Part shown: piece after piece, positions 56,851-64,000 of the stretch
Layout: every line of letters starts with the position of its first letter
Numbering within the stretch: the stretch's first letter is position 1
Assembly: GCA_002238425.1 (NCBI GenBank)
Contig: MPMJ01000003.1
Coordinates: forward strand, 62,001-126,000
Length of the DNA: 64,000 bases
Source: SAR202 cluster bacterium bin16
Lineage (GTDB): Bacteria; Chloroflexota; Dehalococcoidia; Lucifugimonadales; Australimonadaceae
Direction: 5' to 3'
Translations under genes and position numbers: made by a program
Notes under the pieces: model-generated
What the model was told of the DNA's origin: nothing
Databases searched by the model: none
The model's input: only the letters and a program-made list of their open reading frames with translations

Positions 56851-58047
56851 ATGAAAGACGGCATGCGGTTCGTTGATTGCGACATGCACGTGATGGAACC
56901 GGCTGACATCTTCGACCGGTACCTCGACCCGAAGTTCAAGGACCGCGTCATCAGCGCTCCGGGGCGCGCAGGTGGCTCCAATGTGGTGATCGACGGGCTG
57001 TCCCGGGCCGGTGACGACGACCTGCAGCAGTACCGGAAGCGCAACAGGAACGTCTCCGCCAACCAGCGACAGCCGCTCTCCGGTTCACGCTCCGCCCCGT
57101 ACCTGGGCTTCGCCATCGAGCGCAACTACGACCCGGTCGCCCAGGTGATGGGGATGGAGATGGAGGGCGTGGACATCGCCGTCCTCTTCCCCACCATGGG
57201 GCTGGGGCTCATCGCGCGGAACGGCATGGACCCGCTCCTCTCGTATGCGCTCTGCCAGGCATACAACAACTGGATCTACGACTTCTGTCAGTACAGCCCT
57301 GACCGGCTGAAGTTCGCGGCGATGCTGCCATTCCACGACGTAACGCTCGCCTGCAAGGAGCTGCGCCGTTGCGTGACCGAGCTCGGTGCGGTCGGCTCCT
57401 TCATGCGGCCGAACCTCGTGAATGGGCGCTTCTGGCACTCCAACTACTGGGAGCCGCTCTACAGCCTGCACGAGGAGCTCGACGTAACGTGGGGATTCCA
57501 CGAGGGCACCGGGGCGTGGTACTCCAACATGAACACGCTGTACGGCGAGAACCGCTTCTACCGGCACGTTGCGAGCCACTGGATAGAGATGCAGCAGGCG
57601 CTGGTAGCGATGATCATCGGTGGCATCTTCGAGTTCCACCCCAACCTGCGCGTCGGCTTCCTGGAGGCGCAGAACTCATGGGCGCCGGGACTTCTGAGCC
57701 GCATCGAGTGGGACTACCCGCAGTACCTAGACACCCACGCACCCTACCTTTCGCTGACGCCGAAGGAGTACTTCCGGCGCAACTGCTGGGCGGCCGTCGA
57801 AGGGAGCGAGCCTGAGATCGAGGCGACCGCCTCACTCATCGGGGCAGACCGGATGTGCATCTCGACGGATTACCCGCACTTCGACTCCAACTTCCCGAAC
57901 GTGTCGAACAATCTGGTGAACGGCGTGTCGCGGGAGACGGCGGAGGCCATCCTCTACGGCGGCGCGACGCTGTATAACTTCAGCGAGGCAGATTTCGCAA
58001 AGGCCGACGAAGCCCGGCAGGTCCAGGAGGCTGCAGCGGCCCGCTAG
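56851..58047 (+). CDS. amidohydrolase family protein
   Basis: 398 residues, amidohydrolase-2 fold. The first metal site is FVDCDMHVMEPADIFDRYLDPKFKDR (D-x-H type) and the late Asp site is MCISTDYPHFDSNFPN. A long insert with Arg/Ser/Gln (residues 55-75) is between. GTACGGAGGAGACAAC gives a strong ribosome site. TATACT at 56781-56786 may be its own -10. Related to ACMSD-type decarboxylases of aromatic or ring-cleavage acids. It ends the hydrolase cluster, converging on a Asp-nucleophile hydrolase. Confidence 0.83.
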   Translation: MKDGMRFVDCDMHVMEPADIFDRYLDPKFKDRVISAPGRAGGSNVVIDGLSRAGDDDLQQYRKRNRNVSANQRQPLSGSRSAPYLGFAIERNYDPVAQVMGMEMEGVDIAVLFPTMGLGLIARNGMDPLLSYALCQAYNNWIYDFCQYSPDRLKFAAMLPFHDVTLACKELRRCVTELGAVGSFMRPNLVNGRFWHSNYWEPLYSLHEELDVTWGFHEGTGAWYSNMNTLYGENRFYRHVASHWIEMQQALVAMIIGGIFEFHPNLRVGFLEAQNSWAPGLLSRIEWDYPQYLDTHAPYLSLTPKEYFRRNCWAAVEGSEPEIEATASLIGADRMCISTDYPHFDSNFPNVSNNLVNGVSRETAEAILYGGATLYNFSEADFAKADEARQVQEAAAAR

Positions 58048-58061
58048 GCACGGGTTCTGCC

Positions 58062-58913
58062 CTACGGCAGGCCTAACTCGTCGGCGAAGCCGAGGATGGC
58101 GGCTACTGTCGCCTCCGGTTGCTGCTCCTGCACGTAGTGCGCGCTGCCCTCTACCGGCCAACCGCGAACGTCGTCCGCGACCTCGCGCCACGCGCCAAGC
58201 ACGTCCGCGTTCGCCGACGGCCCTGACCCGCCCCAGATCGACAGCACCGGCACGGTGATCTTCCGCCCGGCGGCAACCTCGGCACGCCAGTAGTCCGGGT
58301 CTTCCTCAAGTGCGAGGCGGTAATCCCAGATGACCGCATCCGCCGTGCCGGGGCGGGAGAACATCTCCACGTAGAAGGCGCGCTCCTCCGGTGAAAGGTG
58401 CGGGTTGCGATCGAGGAAGAGGCCGAAGAACAGCTCCGGTATCGCGTTCACGATCGGTTCAGCCACGTTGCGCTGGCGGAAGAAGTCGAAGTACCACTGC
58501 CGTCCGCCGGGGTCGCGGCGCTCAGAACCAACGCCCTGCGGGCCCGAATCGATCTGCACCATGCCCACGACGCGCGCCGGCAGGTCGGCGGCGATGCGCC
58601 TCGCGGTGGGCGCGCCCTTGTCGTGCCCCACGACGATGAATCGCTCATGGCCCAGATGGTCCATCAGCGCAATCGCGTCGGCCGCCATCGACGCGAGGCC
58701 GTAGGCGGAGGGGTCAGCGATGCGCTCGGAGTCGCCGTAGCCTCGACGGTCCGGTGCCACGACGGTGAACCGTTCTGACAGCGCGGGGGTTATCTGTTCC
58801 CAAGTGTGGCGCGTGCGCGGGAAGCCGTGGAGCAGCAGCAGCGGGAATCCGCTCCCGGAAGTTTCGTACGCCGTGCGTACGCCGTTGACCGTGGCGAACC
58901 GCGCCTCGCCCAT
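58062..58913 (-). CDS. alpha/beta-hydrolase with Asp nucleophile (haloacetate dehalogenase/epoxide hydrolase group)
   Basis: 283 residues from ATG 58913 (MGEARFATVNGVRTAYE). The oxyanion loop is LLLHGFPRTRHTW and the elbow is GHDKGA, so the nucleophile is Asp, not Ser. This combination with HGFP marks fluoroacetate dehalogenases and epoxide hydrolases. The late acid/His pair is in SIWGGSGPSANADV and SAHYVQEQQPEA. The gene starts 7 bp after the 41-residue membrane protein's stop on the same strand, so translation may be coupled. Halogenated or epoxide substrates are plausible, not shown. Confidence 0.8.
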   Translation of the reverse strand: MGEARFATVNGVRTAYETSGSGFPLLLLHGFPRTRHTWEQITPALSERFTVVAPDRRGYGDSERIADPSAYGLASMAADAIALMDHLGHERFIVVGHDKGAPTARRIAADLPARVVGMVQIDSGPQGVGSERRDPGGRQWYFDFFRQRNVAEPIVNAIPELFFGLFLDRNPHLSPEERAFYVEMFSRPGTADAVIWDYRLALEEDPDYWRAEVAAGRKITVPVLSIWGGSGPSANADVLGAWREVADDVRGWPVEGSAHYVQEQQPEATVAAILGFADELGLP

Positions 58914-58920
58914 GGAGTGC

Positions 58921-59046
58921 TTACGGCCAGACGAAGCTGAGGATGATGAGCAGGGCGCCGGTAGCGATGACGCCACCGGCGGCCACGGGCCAGAGGATGT
59001 AACCGATGTCTTCAGCGTTGCTGAACGGCCAGATCAGGTCTTTCAC
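58921..59046 (-). CDS. 41-residue single-span membrane protein
   Basis: A short frame with GTG start at 59046 and AGGAG 7 nt upstream (59053-59057 region, reading CGAGGAGTTGATTCGTG). The product begins VKDLIWPFSNAEDIG and then has one 20-residue hydrophobic helix (LWPVAAGGVIATGALLIILS) before FVWP. It is coded 7 bp upstream of the Asp-nucleophile hydrolase, on the same strand. The strong ribosome site, codon quality and clear helix support a real gene. Possibly a small anchor or regulatory peptide. Confidence 0.6.
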   Translation of the reverse strand: MKDLIWPFSNAEDIGYILWPVAAGGVIATGALLIILSFVWP

Positions 59047-59126
59047 GAATCAACTCCTCGTGGAACTAGCGCCATCATAGTCGGGCTGACTGCACCGCTG
59101 TCAACGCGAGCGCGAACAGCCGAATG

Positions 59127-60059
59127 TCACTCTTTGCCTGCCTCAGTCTCACGCATCGCATCGACGGTACAACGTATGCCCTCTTCAAGCGACACAGCCG
59201 CGCGCCACCCGAGCCCTCGCTCCGCACGGCGGACGTCCAGGTAGATGCGATGGACGTCGCCCGGACGCTCAGCCGCGTGTTCCGGGTTGCCGCTGTAGTC
59301 AGTGGCCCCGGCGAGCGCGTCGAACACCTGCGCAACCGTCGTCCCTTCTCCCGTTCCGATGTTGTATACGCCGTCCTCGGCCTGAGCGAGCGCCAGCACG
59401 TTCGCGCGCACCACGTCGTCCACGTACACGTAGTCCCGTTCATGCGAGCCGTCGCCGAAGATCGTGGGAGGCCGTCCGTGCATCATGGCATCGGCGAAGA
59501 TGGCGACGACCCCCGCCTCGCCGAACGGGTCCTGCCGCGGGCCGTAGACGTTGCCATAGCGCAGGATGGTGTAATGGATGCCCGAGAGAGCGCAGTGCGT
59601 CTGCACGTATGCCTCGGCTGCCGCCTTGGACGCGCCGTAGGGCGAGAGCGGACTGACGGGATGCTCCTCATCGGCGGGCAGCCGCTCCGGTTCGCCATAG
59701 AGTGCGCCGCCCGTCGAACTGAACACGAAGCGCCCCACCCCATAAGCGGCGCACTGCTGGAGGACATTCAGCGTGCCCAGCACATTCACTTCGGCGTCGT
59801 GCATCGGGTCACGGACGGACTCACTGACGCTGGCGTGGGCGGCGACATGGAAGACAACCTCCGGCCGTGCGGCCTCGAACGCAGCCGCGAGCGCCGGACT
59901 GCGGATGTCGATCTCGTAGAGTGTTGCCTGCGGATTGACGTTCTCTCGCTTGCCGGTGGCCAGGATGTCCACGGCAGCGACGCTATGTCCGTCCGCGATG
60001 AGCGTGTCCACGAGGTGGGAGCCGATGAAGCCCGCCCCGCCTGTTACCAGAACGTTCAA
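59127..60059 (-). CDS. galE: NAD-dependent epimerase, GalE-like
   Basis: 310 residues, extended SDR. The NAD loop is VTGGAGFIGSHLVD, the active-site Tyr-Lys YGASKAAAE with SSTGGALYGE. The domain ending EEGIRCTVDAMRE matches UDP-glucose 4-epimerases and close UDP-sugar epimerases. The start is TTG 60059; the upstream GTG/ATG choices are poor. It could epimerise UDP-glucose to UDP-galactose, using the product of galU. Long 5' region (260 bp) contains direct ATGTTGC repeats. The exact sugar is not proven. Confidence 0.82.
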   Translation of the reverse strand: MNVLVTGGAGFIGSHLVDTLIADGHSVAAVDILATGKRENVNPQATLYEIDIRSPALAAAFEAARPEVVFHVAAHASVSESVRDPMHDAEVNVLGTLNVLQQCAAYGVGRFVFSSTGGALYGEPERLPADEEHPVSPLSPYGASKAAAEAYVQTHCALSGIHYTILRYGNVYGPRQDPFGEAGVVAIFADAMMHGRPPTIFGDGSHERDYVYVDDVVRANVLALAQAEDGVYNIGTGEGTTVAQVFDALAGATDYSGNPEHAAERPGDVHRIYLDVRRAERGLGWRAAVSLEEGIRCTVDAMRETEAGKE

Positions 60060-60321
60060 CGTGCGTACGCCTTTTACGCTGCCTTAGCCAACGGATTGTT
60101 CCGAGATGTTACCCCGTACACAGGCGTACCAGCCTCCTCCGCACTCCTGCCGGAAGCTATGAGCCCGCGCAATCGGCAACATTCTGTAACAAACTGCAAC
60201 ATCTACTTCTGCTTCTCCAGCCCCCGCAAGGAGCGGCCGACGCGCATATGCGCCAACCTCATGGTAGGAGCGCCCGGAGGCGCGGGGCAAGAGGATGATG
60301 TCGCAGCGACCCGCCTGCACT
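60060..60321. promoter_or_regulatory. 260-bp non-coding region upstream of galE
   Basis: No gene is visible. On the minus strand two ATGTTGC copies 14 bp apart (60175-60202 on plus, read as GCAACAT twice) may be a regulator site. A TTGTTACA-like AT patch between them is a weak promoter candidate for galE. Confidence 0.35.
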
Positions 60322-61389
60322 TCACAGGCGGTAGTAGCGCAAGGCGTTCCGGCTCAGAATCGCTTCCTTGTCGGTGTCTGCCAACTCTTCGCTCTCGCGT
60401 ACTTCCTGTATCTCCCGCTTGCACATCTCCGTCGTGACCTCGTGGGGGAAGTCGCTGGAGTACAGGAAAGCGTCAGGGCTGTACCGCGTCGCCGCGAACC
60501 CGAGCGCAGGCTCCTCACCTTCGCATCCAACATACAGCCGCCCCTCGCGGATGTGCCGCAGGATGTACTCGCTGGGTATCTCGTCGCCGTGCGGGCCGTA
60601 CTCGCCCTCCGGGTCGTCTTCGATGTGCGTGACGTGCGAACGGTCGAACCGTTCCATCACCATGAGGAACCAGCCGATGCCGCCTTCCAGGAAGCTCATC
60701 CGCATGTTGGGGAATCGGTCCAGCACGCCGTTGAAGACGATGCTGGCCATCCCGATCATGACGCCCATCGGGTGCCCCATCGCGTGGACGGGCGCATACC
60801 GGTTGAGGTCGTCGAATCCCATGCCGTCGTGGCAGCCTCCGTGGACGGCGACCGCGCAGCCCAGCCGGTCCGCCTCCTCGTACACGGGCCAGAATGTTTT
60901 CGAGCCCAGGTGCGTGAGTCCGCGCGACGGCAGCATCGCGCCGACCATGCCCAGCTCGGTTACCGCGCGCCGGAGTTCCTCAACCGCTGCCGACGGGTCC
61001 TGCATCGGGATGAGGGCCATGCCCTTGAAGCGCGAGTCCCGGGCGCAATAGGTGGCGTGGAGCCAGTCGTTGTACGCCCGCGTCGCGGCGACCGCCCAGT
61101 CGATGGCGGTGATCTTGCCGTAGGCGAGTCCCTGCGTCGGGTAGAGCACGGTGGTGTCGATGCCGACGTCGTCCAGGAAGGTCATCCACTCGTCCGGCCC
61201 AACCACGCCTCGCTTGACCCGTTCGGGGTCCGGGTGGATCAGGTGGTAGCGGTGGAAGTGGTCGAAGGGCGGGAAGATGGTCCGCATCCTGTCCCTGAGG
61301 AAGGGGGTCGGCAGAAACTCCCTGATCCCGTCGTTGTCCTCCTGGACATGCCCGTCCGCGTCGATGACCAGCTCGATGTTCGCGCTCAT
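60322..61389 (-). CDS. amidohydrolase family protein
   Basis: 355 residues from ATG 61389 (MSANIELVIDADGHVQ). Metal motif DADGHVQ in place of HxH, the AVHGGCHDG loop with His, and YSSDFPHEVT with Asp near the C-terminus. The IGWFLMVMERFDRSHVTHIEDD region is conserved in 2-amino-3-carboxymuconate-type decarboxylase relatives of unknown substrate. A longer frame to 61689 has low coding quality and crosses the divergent MFS promoter. AAGGGGGAAGG precedes the ATG. Confidence 0.83.
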   Translation of the reverse strand: MSANIELVIDADGHVQEDNDGIREFLPTPFLRDRMRTIFPPFDHFHRYHLIHPDPERVKRGVVGPDEWMTFLDDVGIDTTVLYPTQGLAYGKITAIDWAVAATRAYNDWLHATYCARDSRFKGMALIPMQDPSAAVEELRRAVTELGMVGAMLPSRGLTHLGSKTFWPVYEEADRLGCAVAVHGGCHDGMGFDDLNRYAPVHAMGHPMGVMIGMASIVFNGVLDRFPNMRMSFLEGGIGWFLMVMERFDRSHVTHIEDDPEGEYGPHGDEIPSEYILRHIREGRLYVGCEGEEPALGFAATRYSPDAFLYSSDFPHEVTTEMCKREIQEVRESEELADTDKEAILSRNALRYYRL

Positions 61390-61506
61390 GGCCTTCCCCC
61401 TTCGCACCCAGGATTCTGCTGCGCGGAGTATAGACCCCGCCCTGTCCATGTCCAAACCGGGAACAGAACGGTGGGAGGAAACGGGGGCGTATAGTGATGC
61501 AGCCCC

Positions 61507-62769
61507 ATGCGCACTCCGAACGAGCAGCCAGCCGCGTCCGCAACGCAGAGCGCCGTTTCCCGGCAGGCGCTGCACTACCCGGACTACCGCATCCTCTGGT
61601 TCACCACGGCCCTCGTGGCAGGGGGCATCTGGTTCCAGCAGGTTACGCTCGGCTGGCTCGCTTACGACCTCACCCGCGATGCGCTGCATACTGCTGGCGT
61701 CGTCGGCGTCCGGACTCTCCCGCTGCTGCTGTCACCGGTGACGGGAGTGATCGCTGACCGCGTCGACCGGCGGAAGCTGCTGCTGGTGGACCAGGCGCTG
61801 GTCACTGTGCTCGTGTTCGGTTTCGCGTTCGTGCTGCTGTACGACCTGCAGCAGTTGTGGCACCTGTACGTATTCGCGCTGGCGTTCGGGCTGCTGTGGG
61901 CAGGGAACAACCCGGTGCGTCACGTGCTCATCGCAAACACGGTGCCTCGCGAGGCGCTGATGAACGCGACGGCGATGATCTCCATGTCGTTCAACCTCAT
62001 GCGCGCTGTCGGCCCGGCCGTCGGCGGGCTGGTCATCGCCTTCTTCGGGCCGGGTGTCAACTTCCTCATCCAAGGCGTCCTCTTCCTGGCGGCGCTGCTG
62101 CTCGTCACCCGCATGCGGACTCCGTACTCCAACACGGACCAGAACCGCGCCCGGGAGAGCTCGCCGCTGCAGAACCTCAAGGAAGGATTCGCCCGTGTCC
62201 TCAGCGACCCATCCACACGCATCACCGTCCTGATGACCTTCGCGATGTCGATCACCATGCTGGCGATGGTGTTCAACCAGTTGCCGGTCTACACCGCGGA
62301 GATCCTGCTCAACACGGATGGAACGTACCTCGGGCTGGTCCTGATGGCGATGGGCATCGGCGGATTCCTGGGAACGACGCTGATCGCGGTGTTCAGCTCG
62401 GCGCGGCGGAAGGGGGTAATCGCCTCCGTGGCTTTCGTACTGTCGGCGGTCAGCGTCGTCGTCCTCTCGCAGGTGGACGAACTCTGGATGGCGATGCTTG
62501 CGCTCCTGCTGCAGCAGATGTTCGTGCAGGTGGTGATGACGATGAACATGACCATCGTCCAGTCGCTGACGCCGGACCGGCTGCGGGGCCGAGTGATAGG
62601 CGTCTACCAGATGGAGATCGGCATGATGCCGTTCTGGGGGTTGGTGGGCGGGGGGCTCTCCCGGGTGTACGGGGTGGACAACGCCTTCTTGATCGCGGGT
62701 ATCGCAGGGCTGGTGATCATCGCCCTCGCAACCATTGCGTTCCCGCGCTACCGGCGGATGGAACTGTAG
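61507..62769 (+). CDS. MFS transporter (EntS/MFS_3-like)
   Basis: 420 residues with 12 predicted helices. The first loop carries GVIADRVDRRKLLLVDQAL (GxxxDRxxRR), the MFS motif A, and WAGNNPVRHVLIANTVPREALMNATAM is the MFS_3/enterobactin-exporter signature. The second half begins with LSDPSTRITVLMTFAMSITMLAMVF. It is most likely an exporter of a small molecule. ATG 61507 lies 11 bp after TATAGT (61490-61495), so the leader is very short. The next gene is another MFS transporter, 74 bp away. Confidence 0.85.
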   Translation: MRTPNEQPAASATQSAVSRQALHYPDYRILWFTTALVAGGIWFQQVTLGWLAYDLTRDALHTAGVVGVRTLPLLLSPVTGVIADRVDRRKLLLVDQALVTVLVFGFAFVLLYDLQQLWHLYVFALAFGLLWAGNNPVRHVLIANTVPREALMNATAMISMSFNLMRAVGPAVGGLVIAFFGPGVNFLIQGVLFLAALLLVTRMRTPYSNTDQNRARESSPLQNLKEGFARVLSDPSTRITVLMTFAMSITMLAMVFNQLPVYTAEILLNTDGTYLGLVLMAMGIGGFLGTTLIAVFSSARRKGVIASVAFVLSAVSVVVLSQVDELWMAMLALLLQQMFVQVVMTMNMTIVQSLTPDRLRGRVIGVYQMEIGMMPFWGLVGGGLSRVYGVDNAFLIAGIAGLVIIALATIAFPRYRRMEL

Positions 62770-62843
62770 GCGGCGCGGGCCAGCAGAAGCGACGCAGGAG
62801 AGCGGCGCGTATAATCGGCGCGCGTGCGGTGAAGGGAGCAGGT

Positions 62844-64000
62844 GTGGCATCAGGCGGCTCGACAGGCGGGTCCCAGGGTAGGACGGGACAGCGCGGCATC
62901 TTCTACGGCTGGTACATCGTGGCGGCCGTTTTCTTCATGGCGTTCGTCTCCATCGGCTTCCGGCAGAGTTACGGACTGTTCCTCCCATCGTGGACGGAGG
63001 AGTACGAAGTGTCGGTCTCGTTCCTGTCCACCGTTGCTTTCGTCGGGTGGATGGTGAACGGCGTAGCGCAGCCGGTAGTTGGCGGGCTGGCCGACCGGTA
63101 CGGTGCGCGGGTGGTGGCCGCCGTAAGCGTCGCGGTGCTCGGCTTGAGCACAGTGGCGATGGCGTTCTCGTTCAACATCTGGATGCTGGCGTTCTTCTAC
63201 GCCACGCTCGCATCGTTCTCCAACGCCGGAGCGATGTTCACGCCGATAACGCCGCTCATAGCACGCTGGTTCGTGCGGAGGCGCGGCGCGGCGCTGAGTG
63301 TCATCACCGCCGGCGGCTCCGGCGGCGCGATGCTGCTGATCCCGTTCGCGGCCTACCTCCTGGAACTTGCCAACTGGCGTGTCGCGCTCGGAGCCATCGC
63401 AGGAATATTGCTGGTGCTGGTGCTGCCACTGGTGCTGGTGGTGATCCGCAACCGTCCGTCGTTGCTGGGGTTGAGGCCGGACGGCGACACAGCGACGATG
63501 GCGGACGGATCCCAGAGGCCGCAGATAATCGACGGGCCGCTCACCGTATCGCACTGGCGGCAGGCGTACCGCTCCGCCCCTATGTGGCAGCTCACACTCA
63601 CCTACGTCGTCTGCGGCGTAACAACGGCGGTCATCGCCGTGCACTTCGTCTCCTTCGCGAAGACGGAGGGCATCAACGAGACGACCGCCGCCATCGCGTT
63701 CGGCCTGCTCAGCTTCGCCAACATGGCGAGCGTGCTCGTGATGGGATTCTTCATCTCTGACCGCGTCCAGCGGAAGAATGCGCTCACCTTCATCTACGCG
63801 GTGCGCGGGCTGGGCTTCCTGGCGCTGCTGGTAATACCGGGCACGGTGGGGCTGTGGGTGTTCGCGGTCATCGCTGGCAGTTCGTGGCTGGCGACGGTGC
63901 CGCAGACGAGCGCGCTTGCGGCGGAGGTGTACGGCGTCCGCAACGTGGGCTCCATCACCGGGATGCTGACGATGGTGCACATGTGCGCCGGGGCGGTTGC
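62844..64000 (+). CDS. MFS transporter (MFS_1, organic-acid type), 3' end outside window
   Basis: Open from GTG 62844 (GGGAGCAGGTGTGG) to the window end, about 385 codons. It begins with a Gly/Ser-rich head, then RGIFYGWYIVAAVFFMAF, FRQSYGLFLPSW and GGLADRYGARVV (motif A). The second part shows NAGAMFTPITPLIARWFVRRRGAALSVITAGGS, typical of oxalate/formate-antiporter or monocarboxylate-type MFS. A TATAAT at 62810-62815 is its promoter candidate. Substrate unknown; it is truncated by the window, not broken. Confidence 0.8.
   Translation, partial: MASGGSTGGSQGRTGQRGIFYGWYIVAAVFFMAFVSIGFRQSYGLFLPSWTEEYEVSVSFLSTVAFVGWMVNGVAQPVVGGLADRYGARVVAAVSVAVLGLSTVAMAFSFNIWMLAFFYATLASFSNAGAMFTPITPLIARWFVRRRGAALSVITAGGSGGAMLLIPFAAYLLELANWRVALGAIAGILLVLVLPLVLVVIRNRPSLLGLRPDGDTATMADGSQRPQIIDGPLTVSHWRQAYRSAPMWQLTLTYVVCGVTTAVIAVHFVSFAKTEGINETTAAIAFGLLSFANMASVLVMGFFISDRVQRKNALTFIYAVRGLGFLALLVIPGTVGLWVFAVIAGSSWLATVPQTSALAAEVYGVRNVGSITGMLTMVHMCAGAV

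Overview
The window is a gene-dense, high-GC stretch of bacterial chromosome with housekeeping genes on both strands. A free-living, metabolically versatile Chloroflexota bacterium of the Dehalococcoidia/SAR202 type is the best guess. The reasons are the mix of CaiB-type CoA-transferases, hydantoinase-like HyuA/HyuB proteins, MmgE/PrpD, LLM flavin enzymes, a Ddn-like F420 protein, amidohydrolases and Thr/Pro-rich lipoproteins. This is inference from gene content; no rRNA or phylogenetic marker was compared.

Layout. 1-6.4 kb: a TSUP exporter cut by the window edge, ispE with an NHL-repeat protein, a bicupin, an Asp-box propeller protein, rsmA with a small zinc-ribbon protein, and an SRP RNA gene. 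6.5-11.4 kb: galU converging on hflK-hflC-lepA. 11.7-24.8 kb: an orphan TctC-like lipoprotein, an HTH protein of the phage/transposase type, a sugar/nucleoside kinase with a methyltransferase, a MetE-like enzyme divergent from a GNAT across a symmetrical double promoter, a minus-strand catabolic group (dienelactone hydrolase, quinone reductase, glutaryl-CoA-dehydrogenase-like enzyme), and an operon of three related secreted proteins of unknown function. 24.8-26.1 kb: tRNA-Asp, a 1-Cys peroxiredoxin, tRNA-Asn and tRNA-Ala.

27.4-43.5 kb is the most interesting part. A complete livJHMGF-type ABC importer (livF is frameshifted in this sequence) converges on an eight-gene operon with almost every junction overlapping: thiolase-like protein, OB-fold/zinc-ribbon partner, small zinc gamma subunit, HyuA, HyuB, second HyuA, CaiB-type CoA-transferase and MmgE/PrpD. 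Two HyuA, one HyuB and one small gamma subunit match the alpha-alpha'-beta-gamma core of acetophenone-carboxylase-type ATP-dependent carboxylases. The operon can be read as uptake, carboxylation, CoA activation and C-C cleavage of a ketone or related substrate; the substrate is unknown.

44-59 kb carries more catabolic genes: a zinc alcohol dehydrogenase, dienelactone hydrolase and SDR; then tRNA-Leu, hydrolases, an F420-type reductase, VOC protein, amidohydrolases, a MerR/TipAS regulator with a classical 19-bp-spacer promoter, a Rieske oxygenase, SDR, three tandem near-identical alpha/beta-hydrolases, and a 41-residue membrane protein. 59-64 kb: a GalE-like epimerase, an amidohydrolase and two MFS transporters, the last running off the window.

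Intergenic DNA holds REP-like elements and, in two places (20.84-20.99 and 43.86-44.01 kb), repeats built on a 9-bp unit TGGC-NNN-CT with locus-specific centres. I do not recognise this as a described element. Several genes have near-leaderless starts.
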